Source: Bugulina stolonifera
Lineage: Eukaryota > Bryozoa > Gymnolaemata > Cheilostomatida > Bugulidae
Assembly: GCA_935421135.1 (NCBI GenBank)
Contig: OW285194.1
Span: 13,229,376-13,293,375, forward strand
DNA length: 64,000 nt
Direction of reading: 5' to 3'
Positions 11,647-24,400 of this stretch are shown one piece after another. Each line of letters opens with the position of its first letter. The first letter of the stretch is position 1. Made by a program: the position numbers and the translations under genes. The notes under the pieces are model-generated. The model was given only the letters and a program-made list of their open reading frames with translations, was not told the DNA's origin and searched no databases.

Positions 11647-12167
11647 CGGTCTCATTTCAAAGAACACCACTGTATATCTAGTGTCGTCAATCTAGGTAGA
11701 AATTAATGTCAATATTAATCGTATTTAAGGAAATAGAAGATATAGAAGGAGAACTTCCAAGTGAGGATTAAACAATAAACAAGTCGCATCCCATATTCTA
11801 AAATTGTTGTTTTTGACGGTGGCTAGTATTAATGTGCATGTATATACATACGACTTGGGAACACTTTACAGCCTTATGACAAACTGTTTTCTAAACTCAC
11901 AGATGAAGAGTAGGTGTTAGAGACTAAGTAGGCCCAAGTTCACATGCAAATAACTATGCAGGTAAATATGCAGGTAAGTATGCAGGTAAATATGCAGGTA
12001 AATATGCAGGTAAATGCTATATTGAAAGCTCAACAGCAACTACTACCACTTAAACGGAAGGGCAGTCATACAACATAATCTTACTTGACTATTATGTGGC
12101 GTGCACAAAAATGAATAAAAAGTATACAATACAACGTAGGTTGTATTTCATAGGAGTAATAATAACC

Positions 12168-12173
12168 TTTATT
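12168..12173 (-). terminator. Poly(A) signal of gene A
   Basis: TTTATT on the + strand is AATAAA on the - strand, about 155 bp past gene A's stop codon. Confidence 0.6.
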
Positions 12174-12325
12174 CAGCAAAACACTATCTACATTATAACA
12201 AAGGTTGCTGCAACAACAGTAGGAGTCATCTTACCACGTCAAAAATTTTAAAACTTCAAAACACAGATTTCTAACAAATCTACATTATATGTATAATGAT
12301 TACGAAAAAGAATGTTAGCACTGGC

Positions 12326-12492
12326 TTATGGTTTAGCACCCTTATCAAATTTGAAGCTTATATTTGGATCAATTTTAGCTGCAGGTCTTCTGTACCAGAG
12401 CTTCACAAAGATGGTGACTGATGCTACGAGCAATAGAGTGCTGACGACAAAAGCTGTTATAGACCCAACCCGTATGGCTGACGTGGTTTTCC
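12326..12492 (-). other. Gene A membrane-spanning and cytoplasmic exon
   Basis: This final exon encodes a membrane-proximal GKTTSAIRVGS, a helix (ITAFVVSTLLLVASVTIFV), then KLWYRR as stop-transfer and a tail ending KIDPNISFKFDKGAKP. The helix start and the I-D-P-N-I-x-F tail match gene B (33962-34125) and gene C (9576-9739), which ties the three genes together. No ITIM or ITAM is visible. Confidence 0.85.
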
Positions 12493-15400
12493 CTGCTGGA
12501 ATTAATAATAAGAATTTATTAATTGATGCTAGTTACATTGACTGTACATTGACAGTGGGCAAATAGACTGAGTTCTCAAAGACTGACACAAGAAGTTCTT
12601 TATTCAGCACGCGTGGCATCAGTATAAAAACTATCTCTACTCATTTCAAATAATATTGAAGATGAGGCTGGGTGCAAATTTAATTTATTGTCAAGTTTTT
12701 AGATAGAATATTTCTTCTCTGGGAATTTTATCTGCCAATCATATTTCTACTAGCGCTATTTCCCAAAAGGTGTTATATTTTGTTTAGTGTAGAGGAAACA
12801 TATGTGGCCAATAATCGCCAATAATCATCCTTTCAATAATAGAACTTTAAACAGTAGGTGGAATCCACTGTCTATGAATCTCGCCATCAATGTGATTTGG
12901 GAACTGAGGTTGGAATTTTGGCTATTTGGCCATAAACTTTCTCCTCTTGTACAACCAATAATAAGTGTCACCACGATTCAGTTTAAAATCCAAGTTTCAA
13001 CGATGTCAGTGTCAGTGTGTAGTAGTAGGCCTACTTAAACGTGAACTGTTCTAATCATTTTGTCTTATTTCTTTTGGTTGTTTGTAGATGGAGATCAGCA
13101 TAACATAATATGTATCATGTATTAATTCCAACTACAATATTTAGCTGAAAATTTATGCAATAGGCTGGGCAGCCATCATATTATTTTCTTACCAGTCTTT
13201 TTTCCCTGATTTGTCAAGTTTGGCTGATTGCTCTCGTCATCTGTTCGAGGTCTGAGCGTTCGACTCTGGGTGGCTCTCTGCTGCGTGGTTGCGCTCTGGG
13301 TGGCTCTCTGTTGCGTAGTTGCGTTCTGATTCGAAGATGTGGTAGGAGGTTGAGTCACTAGTATTATGCCGGGACGTGTGGTAACTGTAGACTGTTCAGT
13401 AGATGATTGACTGAAAGTGGCTCTAGTAGTAGCTGGTGATCTTGAGGTTGATAGTGTGCTTGACTGTGATTGGCTAGTTGTTGATGCTGTGGTATTCAAA
13501 GGCAGTTCTACAATAAAATTAACTTTATTTTGCTGACTATCATGGTTTCATTTCTTCTAATCAATTAACATGCTGATCTACATGTACATGTATGCTACAA
13601 GTCATATGAGCTATACCGTTCTCTCTCAACAAATCGATCATAACAATTATTCGGTTTACTAAATGTGAAGGAATGAATGAGTAATTCTGGGAGAAGAAAA
13701 AGGTTTCGCTACGAATAAAAGATGTGAATTTTGTGTAAAACGAAAATCTGTCACATAGCCACAAATGAGGTTTGTGGTTGTAAAACAGTATTTTAGTTAA
13801 AACTATAGTTAATGCCATAAGGCTAGTACTTTTAATTCACAGTATTACGTGTATGTTTGCCAAACATCGCTAATTACCACTTAAATAAAGTTTTTGGTAC
13901 AATATTTGAATCTTTATGAATACATTTAAGTAAACTTTACTTTCAAACTGTAGTTTCAATTGTTGTAAATAAACGGGAATAAATACTATATACATGTAAT
14001 TTGAAACAAATAAAGCATTTTGTTGTGATACTGAAAAGAAATGTAGAGTGTGACTAGTTTTTGACATATTGCAGGAAATACCTTCAGACGAAAGAACCAG
14101 TGTCTCACTATTTCCTTTCTTCCACTTAGGGTGAGTACTATCTGTACACATTAGCGTTAATTCATCCAGATCTTCTACTGTCGGTGTATAGAAATTAGTA
14201 TTCGACAGTGTATTGGCTCCTTTACTAACTCCTGCATTGAAGAGGAAATAACAAGGAGTTATCCCAATAAGACACAGGTATTGTCGCTATAGATGACTGT
14301 GCTGTAGCTATTTTTGGTCTATTAACACTTACTGTAAATAAAGACGGAATTAGCTTCTGGCGGTGATGAGTGGCAGGTAAAGTTAAAGCGTTCGTTAGCT
14401 TTGACCTTGATCTTGACCTCTGGTGGATCAACTATCAGCGTAATGTTCTCTGGAGGAACTGAAACAGAACGAGAAGAGATGACACTCTGATACTACAATC
14501 TAGAAACAGCTGCGTAGAATAATTTTGTGCAAATATTGTAACTTGTGCTTGAGACCTTCCATATTGTTTCTACATTTTTTACGTTACACCAACTTGGCAT
14601 ATTCTCCAATGTTAGTATAAGCCTAGATAGTGTAAAGGCTAAATCATATTTGGAGGTGATATCTTAGCTATAAGATTATACATACTAGCATACCTTGTAT
14701 GTATTGAAGGTTTTTTATGGCTAGCCAAATGTGTTTTGAAATAATACATATTTAGCATTACCAAATATTTCAAGAAGCCTCTAGTATGTCTTCTCAACAC
14801 TGTGCCCAAAACACAATCATCAGCTTGAGGTTTCTAGGAAGGTGATATAAAATTGCAACCATGCTTTGGTAAAGCCCCCGAATCTAAGATATTCGTACCT
14901 TTAACTGTATCCACTGTCACATTTGTAGTTGTCCTCTCCTCTCCATTGCCAGAGTCGACAGTATGACAGTAGAAATAACCATTTACCATGTGACTCATCA
15001 GTGTAACATTGAACTGAAGGTTCACTAGGGAAGATCCTGTCATGGCTGCCGGGCACTCAAATGGCTGAATTCTGATTGAATGTGTCACATTTCCACTGGT
15101 TTTAAACATCCAATTACCAGCCTCATCCAGTTCACATCCAATTTTAAAAGACTGACTGTTAGAGGTCTTGTTGTAATATACCAGAGTAATTTCACTAAGA
15201 TAAGTGAAATTGGTAGCCATACAAGTTATGAGGTTAGGCTGTCTGACGTAAATATCCGGGAAAGTAGAAGTTTTGTGTGAGATGTGTGCCACACCATCAA
15301 CTAAGAGAGAAAAGAATGAAAGGTCATTTCAGTAAGACTCAGCTGCAATTGAGGACATATTTTGAAACTCATACTAAATAGACATGAAAACTTACAATCT

Positions 15401-18400
15401 GAAGATATAATGAGACCTCTGCCCTGGGGTCTCCAGTTAGGGTGGACAGTATCAAAACAGTTCACACGGATCCCAGAGACATCTGAGCTTGTTGGTGTAT
15501 AGCTCGAAGTGTTAGACAATACTTGACCATCTCTACTCTTTATCTCTTTGAAAACGAAATGTAAATTACTGTCAACTAAAGGTAGCTTAGACAAATAATA
15601 TGTCAAATTCCATTCGCTAATGCAATAATATACTTCTAGTGTACATTATGCAGTGTACAACAGAAATTGGGATACCTCATAGTACGAAGAGTGTTCTATT
15701 AGCCAGAATGAGACTTACCATATCCATAGTCAACATTTCCAGAAGAGCTAACACATGACACAGTGAAAGGTGATCCCTCAACGATTGGCCAAGGGTCTAT
15801 TGTCATGTTAACATCCTGTTTTGTTGGTTGTTCTACAATCATAAATTACTAAGATATTGTCATAGACTACAGCTTAAGGTAATGGCTGGGTTAGCCTGGA
15901 AGCATTTCTTATGTTTCTACATATATGTAACAGTATGCATGTGTGTAAACAGTGTCCTTGATTACTCTACAGTTTAAAAAGATTTCTACATTGTATGTGT
16001 AGATATTGAGGAAGAGCAAACATGTGTATTCAATAATTTACCTTTTAATTCTGTCACATTCAGCCCTGCCATATAGTGGTTTCCTGTAAAACTTTCATAG
16101 GCTAAACATTGAAAGGTACCGTTTTCAATACCCATTGTATTATTAACTGGCACGGTAATCATCTGCATTTCATTGCCGCCGACCATGTGCTCACACATCT
16201 CAGGTGTTGTTATAGCCATGAAAACAAAGATTCCACTTGTCATTGCATCAATGTTATACCCATTCTTCCACTTCCTCGTCTGGTGGTCGTACATACACCA
16301 GGTGCTGAAGTTTCCTGACAGACCAAAGAAGTTTAGTCGTATCCTAGTCAACCTTGTAAAGTTATGCGCTATGCATGAGACGTCCGTCATGTCATGCAGG
16401 TAGAAATCAGGTTCTCCATTTGATTTATACTCAATCTGGATTTCTGCATCAGCTATCGGCAGAAATAGACGCGATTAGTAGCAGATATATGCAAATGCGC
16501 ACTTTCTTACAGCATATGCAAAGAGGTAAATTTGCATTACAAAAAACTGCTACTACTACAACCATCAGCAACAATGGTGACCACAATTCTTACTATTACC
16601 ATTAATACCAACACCACCACTCCTCCCCCCCCCCCGCACCACCACTTATACCACCATCCATTTGCTATAAATTATCTTGGGATGTGGACAGGACAATGTA
16701 GTATGTTGTGTATATCATATCAGTTAGTAAAAACATCTCCAATTAAGCAACTGTCATGTTAAAATCCTTTTGACTCAATGTAAAACCATTACTCAGTCAC
16801 AGTGTTAGGAGGTTTGGCCATTTTTTATATTTATAATGTTCGTTTTTGTAAGAATTTTAAAATGCATTTTATCTGCAAGGAATAATAGTTTTAATGTAGC
16901 GTAGCTAATTCTAAGCGAGCAGTCCTAATATATGTGTTTTTTCCTTGCTTAAAAATGAATCATATTGCTCACAATGGTAGGATATGTTCCGCCCTAGCTT
17001 TGTGTTTTCTCCAATCCAGTTCGGATGATGAGGGTTTGAACACTCTAGAGTTATTCCATATTTGTCCTCTTCAGCAGGAGTGTACATGGCATCCTTAATA
17101 AGCACCATATCTCCCCGTTTGACCACTGTATCAATACATGTGTGTGATCTTTAATATGAGCACAAAATTCCAAAACCAGCAATATTACAAATCTCTTCAT
17201 TGCCTCCAGAGAGTCGAGTTCGAATCTACAGCATAGCTGTGTTGGATATTTTTTCTATAGAGGAGGAATATGCATGTACATGTATCTGCATTGAAAATTT
17301 CATGTATTCATTCTTCTCCCTTTTATCTGATTTAAATACTTCATTTACAAGTTTGGGAATCAGTAAATAAACAAAAGTGAGTTAGTTACAAAGTACGATA
17401 GTAATGCTGTAGCATAATTAGACTACTCACCGTAGGTATAGTTCATGTGGCCAGTGGTAGATGAGTTACAGCGGAATGTAAACAGTTTACCCTTCATTAT
17501 TGGCAGAGGTTCAATAGACATGCTGATTGGCTGTGGTGGCACTGTAAAATTTAAGGCAACAAAATAAAATAACTCTCCACTGTGTACATGTCATGGCATT
17601 ACTACCAATGGCTACAACACTGTTATTAGTAGTAATTAGGGCAGTGATCTCAGAAGCATCAAGCACTGAATTATTCAGTTTACATGCAGGTCATGAAAGA
17701 ATTTAAAAACACATTTTATCTGCAAGGAATAATAATTTTCACTTGGTGTGGTTAATTCTAAGTGAGCAGTCCTAATGTAATAAATGTGCATGTGTTGTTT
17801 CATGTATTTATAACCTATCGACAGTATTTTAATAGTAACTAGTGAGACGAGCACTTCACACAATATTTCAACAAAAACACAACACGATAATTATATCCAC
17901 ACTTTTCTAGCAATAAAAATTTACGAGCCGGTGTAATATCACTAAGTCAGAATTTGACATGCTTACTTTGAACTTGTGTGATAATGGTCACATTTGACAC
18001 AGTAGAGTCCGGCTTTGATGGATCAATGTCGGTAGCATTGCAGAACACCTGTGCCCCATTCATATCCGATGACAATGTCAAGGTTACTGTAAACTGAAAT
18101 TCTCTCAGAGACTGCATAGTGGGAAGGCACACACTATCGGTTGGGTCCTTCAAGTAGGCGTCGGCACTGGAGACTCTCTCCCCAGTCATGCAACCAACGT
18201 GGTACGAGGAAGTATTACTCTGGTACACAAAAGTAAGTTCTTGGATGGATCGGAACCCATGAGCATGGCAGGTAATGTTTAGTTTTTCTCCGCTATACAA
18301 GTCAGGGAATGTTGACGTATTCATATGTAGGCTCACCTTAGGGTCTAAAAGGTACAGCGATCATTTTATTTGAGGTTTGTCTACATAATTATTGCAGCAC

Positions 18401-21400
18401 TAAATCAACTGTCAGTGGTAGCCAAATTTCAGAGTATAACAAAAAGGAAATTAAGAAAGGAACATGGCCTGTAGCTCCTAGTAAAATCCTTGAGTAACTG
18501 ACACTATCCTACACTTTGAGTAAGCATTGCCATAATAACTTACCAGAAATAATTTCAAGTTGTTTAGATTAATGTACATGTTAGTGTGGGTTCGCAATTT
18601 CATAATAAGTAATAGAACAAGAAACATTATACAATTTTTCCCAATATTTCGAATTTTGAAATATTGGGAATAAATTCAAAATTTATTATAATGCGCCTTG
18701 CTCATTACTAGTATTTATCATAAAACTGAGGTAGATATCTTCATTTTTATCAGACATAGGAAATGGTAAATTTCTTTTTAACTTTGCAAGTTATAACAGT
18801 CTTTAAACACACCTGTTGGTGGCAATGTCGTTTTTTGAGTCGTGGAACCAGTTGTGGCTGGTTGAGAAGATGCGACTGAGGTCACTGTAGCTTCTGGTAA
18901 ACTGTTATTTTGCGCTGAGTCTTTTGTGGCTACCGACACATTGGTACTCGGTGTAGGAACTTCTGTTTCTTTTGGTGAACTCATACTAGGTGCCGAGGAA
19001 GCCGTTGCTCCAGGTGAAGTGGCATCTGACTTAGGAACAACGGTTGATGCAGATTTGCTTGTAATTGGTGCAGAGGTCATCGTAGTTATTGGTGAATTTG
19101 TGACTGGTGCAGGGGTCACCTTAGGTGTTGGTATATTTGTGGCTGGTGCAGGGCTTACCATAGTAGTTGGTATATTTGTGGTTGGTGCAGGGGTTACCGT
19201 AGTAGTTGGTATATTTGTGGTTGGTGCAGGGGTTACCATAGTAGTTGGTATATTTGTGGCTGGTGCAGGGGTCACCGTAGTACTTGGTATATTTGTGGCT
19301 GGTGTAGGGGTCACCGTAGTACTTGGTATATTTGTGGCTGGTGCAGGGGTCACCGTAGTACTTGGTATATTTGTGGCTGGTGTAGGGGTCACCATAGCAG
19401 TTGGTGTACTCATGAGTGGTGTGGACGATCCAGCGGAAGATGGCATTGTACTTGGGATAGTTGTTGGATCTGCGATATCAAAACTCAATATCAAATCAAA
19501 AAGTTAAATGCTATAGCTCATGCATACTACAAAATAGTTATGTAAATAATTTCTAAAACATGCGAAGTCAAGTTGTGTCGTGCAATATATGCTAATGAGA
19601 GACAGACTGACAGAGTTCTTGTCAACGCTATAATAAATTCTTAGTCTAAATATATATCAAGATTCTGAATCAAAATTCAAAATAGCTGTAACTGACAGTC
19701 TCTGGTTTTGGTTCAAAGTACGCAGCAGCAAAACATGTTTCTAACTCATGTGAGAGCATAGCATAAGCACCAGTCCAGTCTTGATATAAATGATAACGTG
19801 ACTGTAAACTGTATTTTAAAAAAACATCTACATGTACATCTCGCTAAATACTTGCATATGCTTGTTTAATTAACTATATTTCTTTTATGCGTAGTAAATT
19901 ATACTATAAAACTATACTTTAATGCTATAATATTGTAATGGTTCAGGACATTTGTATATACGACTCCAGCCACCCTGATGGACCTTATAGCACCCTAAGT
20001 GCCTAATAGTTGCCACAGCACTACTCATCTAACATTTGTTCTCTGCACTTAGCTGTTCTTATACTTATACTTGTCTTATATTGCATGTCTAACCATTCAC
20101 TTGATAACCACATACTTGTATATAGCATACTGAGACATTGTACTGCTTTTTATACCCATGTAAAGAGGTCCGACCTCTCAGAATTACCTGATATTCATTT
20201 TGTATATGATTTGGACGATTCTAAGCATCTTTTGTAATAACCCGACCTATTTTGGGTCGGCCGTCGGGCTTCCGGCTGCCATATTGTTGCGCAATTTCCG
20301 GACGACCCTACGTCGTCTTTGCCCGGCACTACGTCGGCCTTTTTACCGGAACTTCCTCCGGAAGTTCTGTTACTATATAAAGGGCATTGTTTTTACGTTT
20401 GTTGTCTCAGTTCAAGCTTGGATCTCAATAAAGACACATCTATACTTATATACAGAGACTTTCACTTCGTAGATAGGTCATTCTAGTTGTTAAGGTCCTC
20501 GACCTTGCAACACGAACTGCCTACTAGGTCGGATCACTCTCTTTCTCAGTATAGTAAACAAGCATAACTCGGGATCACATGGGTCGTCTTTGGTAGTTCT
20601 TTGACTACTGACTCCGATCAATCTTTCATGTAATGAGAAGGCCTAGCACCACTCATAGGCACTTCATTTTGGGTCAGGAGTCGTCTTAAGACGACCATAC
20701 CAGAAACCAAAAACCATTACAATATTATACTATACTTATCCTCTGATGATAATGCTTGAACAAGCATCGAAATATTAGGAATATAATAAAAAAACTATAA
20801 GAAATGTGTCTTGTTTTGTTATTCATCACAAGCTATTAGCCCACACCAACGTTTTCCAATACTATAAGTCTTTCATGCATAAATGTAATGATGAGGTACT
20901 GATAAACATTTGCAAGCTATCCACAGGTATAACTTACCTAGGAAGTTGACTACCATTGACTTATATGTATCACTTGAAGGAGAAAGATATGAATCATGGA
21001 CCTGGTCAGTGCATTCAATGGTAACCTGGGACACATCCGAAATAGTGAAGGAATTTCCAGTTTCTTCTGTTCCGTTATTAAATTTTAGTTCTAAAGTAAA
21101 ACAAATAATCTACATGTATCTTGTGTGCATAGCATGCAAGTACACGTACACGTACAATATTTATCAGCAATTTACAAAATATCATTACATAATTTCAATT
21201 CTCTTTAGAGTTATTTGAGCTTTCTGCAATATTATAATACTACATACGGCAGTAGATATGTATACTAGAAACAGAGTGACCATCTAAGTCTGAGCCAATT
21301 GACCTATCCCATGGCTAACTAAGATGAGCCACATAAAATGACTTGTGTGAATTCCTTCTGCTGGAAGTCAACTGATCTTTAAACCCTAGAAGCACATACC

Positions 21401-24400
21401 ACTTTTGCTTTTACAAACTTCAGCTTCATTGGCGCATGATAAGAACCATCAATGTGTCGTTCAACATGGTGGACAAAATGGTGGTCAATAATATTGTGGT
21501 CAAACTGCCGATACATTAAATCAGAGTCATTTCCAACATGCTATTGATTTCACGGTTGACATGGCAGATATTCTAGGTTTAGATGTACTTACTGTATGTA
21601 AAGGTGGAGGCTGGGTCTCCACCTGTTGACGTGCAAGTAAATGTGAATGACTCTCCTTTCCTCACGGTTGTTGGGGTTAGTGTCAGAAGCAGAGAGGTTG
21701 GAGCGACTAGAGTTTACCAACAGAAAAAAGAGTAGATTGATCATGGAATATGATAACAGAAGAAACCAGAAAGAGACTAGCAAGTTTCTTTTTAAGATTT
21801 GTTGCAGGGCTTGCTAATGGATCTTATGACCTGTGATAACACTTTATGTAGCAAATTTCTAAGAATTGCACATCATTGGCGTAATAATATCTCAAAGAAG
21901 AACTTCTTGGATGAGCTAGCAGGCTAGCATCACAATGATATTGTTCAAAACTAAATTAAACTGTAACCTTTCACAGATACCTTGCACTATCTACACAAAA
22001 TGGCCAGTAATGGGATAGATATTATGTAGGTCAGGGTCACCTATTAGAGGTTGCTTTTCACTTAACTATAAGGAGAGCCATTAATAATACAAATGTCACA
22101 ATTCCAACTTCTCAGAAAGAACTAGGCAAAATGTCAACTGCAGAATTGCTATTTGCTGAAGGGTTAGAACCTTGACTGCTATTTCCAGCAGATGAACATG
22201 TGTAGACATTATTCGCCTATGTGTAAAAATATGCGTGGAATATAATATCTATTACCCTACATACATATATTATGTCTTTCACAGTAATATAATTTTGGGA
22301 CTGTACCAGTAATGCTACCATACTACAAACTTAAGCCACCTTTTTATTTTCCTACCTCTCAAATCATTCACATATCTCTTTGGTGACTCAACGTTCAGGT
22401 TTACAACACTTTCTGTTGCTGTGCAGAATAGTTGTCCACTCTTAAGTGCTTTGGTAGCAGTTACAGTAAAGGGCAGGCCTGACCAATCAGGTGAAGAACT
22501 GTAAGTTGAACACATTGCATCGGACAGTTCAGATACACCAAACATATCTGGGTCACCATTACTTACAGCTGAGCCTTGAGTGCAACCAACAGAGGCATTC
22601 ACACCGCTGCCGTCTTCTAATATCAATAAGATGCTGTTTAGATAAGCAAAGTCAGTGGCTGAACAATTGATGTTTGCATCATGACCAGTGTAGATTGTAT
22701 TGGTGAAAAGGAGGTCATCTGTGAGCATCAACTGTGGATCTAAAATAGACATTAGATTTTTAGGTGTCCTACATCAATTTCAAGGCTGGAATCTCGTGTG
22801 GTAGTGTAAACCTATGTACTAGAACACGTTCAACCTTTAAAATTCACTTGTGCTAGTAGAAGACTTTTCTATGAAGCCAGTATGGTGGAGATCTCTTCGC
22901 ATCCCGAATAGAAAAAAATGTGCATAGATTGCCTCCATGTTTCTCACTTGGGCTTAATCGTGGTGAATTGCAGGGTTGGGAACTTTGATCTACTTTTGCA
23001 TTCGATTTCCGATTTTCGATTATGCTGACTAAACTAAAGAATACAAGCATTCGATTGTTACTTTACCAAATCAATGATTGTACTTCAATCGATTTTACAA
23101 TCGATGATGATTTTAGAAAATGCACATGTATATGGGTATAATTTTTGTAAAAATGGAGAAATTTATTGTCTTTACTAATTTTGTCTATTACTTTAAAATG
23201 TTATAACAATTGTGCCTAATATTACCAGTTTTATTTGCATTTTCTCATAGTTTAGAGTTATCTCCTCTACCTTTATGTTTCTTTTTAGCCTCCAAATATT
23301 TATATGCACTGCAAATCTTAGCCAGAAATTCCAGGCTATTATTTCTTATTTGGTGCTAGCCACTCACATTTTATCCTAGCTTGCAAATAGAAGCTATTAT
23401 TTTGTTATTAAATCGATGGTGAATAGACCAAAGAAAATCACCATCGAATATCGAATGCTATTGGCGATTCCCAACCCTGGTGAATTGCCAAGCTTGTCAC
23501 ACCACTTGACGTGAGCGAACAGTTTTGTGAAAGTGGCTGAACCACACACAGTCATATTTTGTCAATAAACGAATAGTCTAAACTCACCTCTAACTCTTGA
23601 GACAACAACTTCATCAGAGTTTACCTCCATCATGTCATAATCTGTGCCCACACAATAAAATTCACCAGTAAATGTGCTGCCAGTGATTGAGACGTCGAGG
23701 TCAAAGACAAATCCTTGTTCAGTACCGGCAGCAGCCATCATCTCACATTGGTCTGGTGTTACTTGCGGGTGGGTAAGGTACGCAACGTCGCTAATTGCAG
23801 ACATTGTAAGAGTTTTCCAACTACCATCACTTTCTCTACGGCAACCGGTGTTGCCTGAAGGAGCCGACACGTTGTCTGGCCGATATCTCAACTCCAGCGA
23901 TGAAATGTTGGTGAAATATTCAGACTCACACAGGAAGTGAATGGCAGAATTCAAATAAAAGTCGTTTTGAGAAGTTATTGTCACAACCTTTCGCTCTATA
24001 AAAAACAAAATTATTGAGTAAGTATTATACTGTTTAACTTGATTAAAGGTACTAGAAGTTCTTTTACAGAACTATAAAACATATTTGTGTACCAGTGTAA
24101 TACAGCGTCTAGTAGTAAAACTGCAATTTAAAGACTTCTAAGGAATTAGTACTTTGTACAATTTTATATTTTTCCAAGAAAAGTAACGAATAGAAAGATT
24201 GTTTTAATATTATTGCACTGCTACTTTTTTTGTTAAGATATAACACTAAATTATAATACGTTACGCTGAGTATTTGTGTACCTCTACAAGTAAGACTTTA
24301 TATTTCAAGCATATTAAATTGGAAATATTGTGATGGTTTCTGTGATTTGGTGCGGTCGTCCTTGGACGACTATCGACCCAGAAATGAAGTGCCTATGAGT

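Larger units (their letters stand above)
9740..12167. other. Tail-to-tail interval between genes C and A, repeat-filled
   Basis: No gene is supported. Contents in order: an AT-rich array with a roughly 30-bp period containing ATATTAGTCTAATGTTCTTG (about 9995-10160), a 245-bp MITE (10221-10465), two GC-rich direct repeats (10701-10834 and 10917-11050), two near-perfect palindromes (11494-11562 and 11571-11646), and a 12-bp array of GCAGGTAAATAT (about 11955-12015). An AATAAA at about 10546 could end gene C but is 800 bp away. Confidence 0.6.

Noticed and set aside
18926..19507. Long + strand frame opposite the gene A mucin exon
   Set aside because: Val/Gly repeat that is the mirror image of the Thr/Pro mucin repeat; no start context or splice logic.
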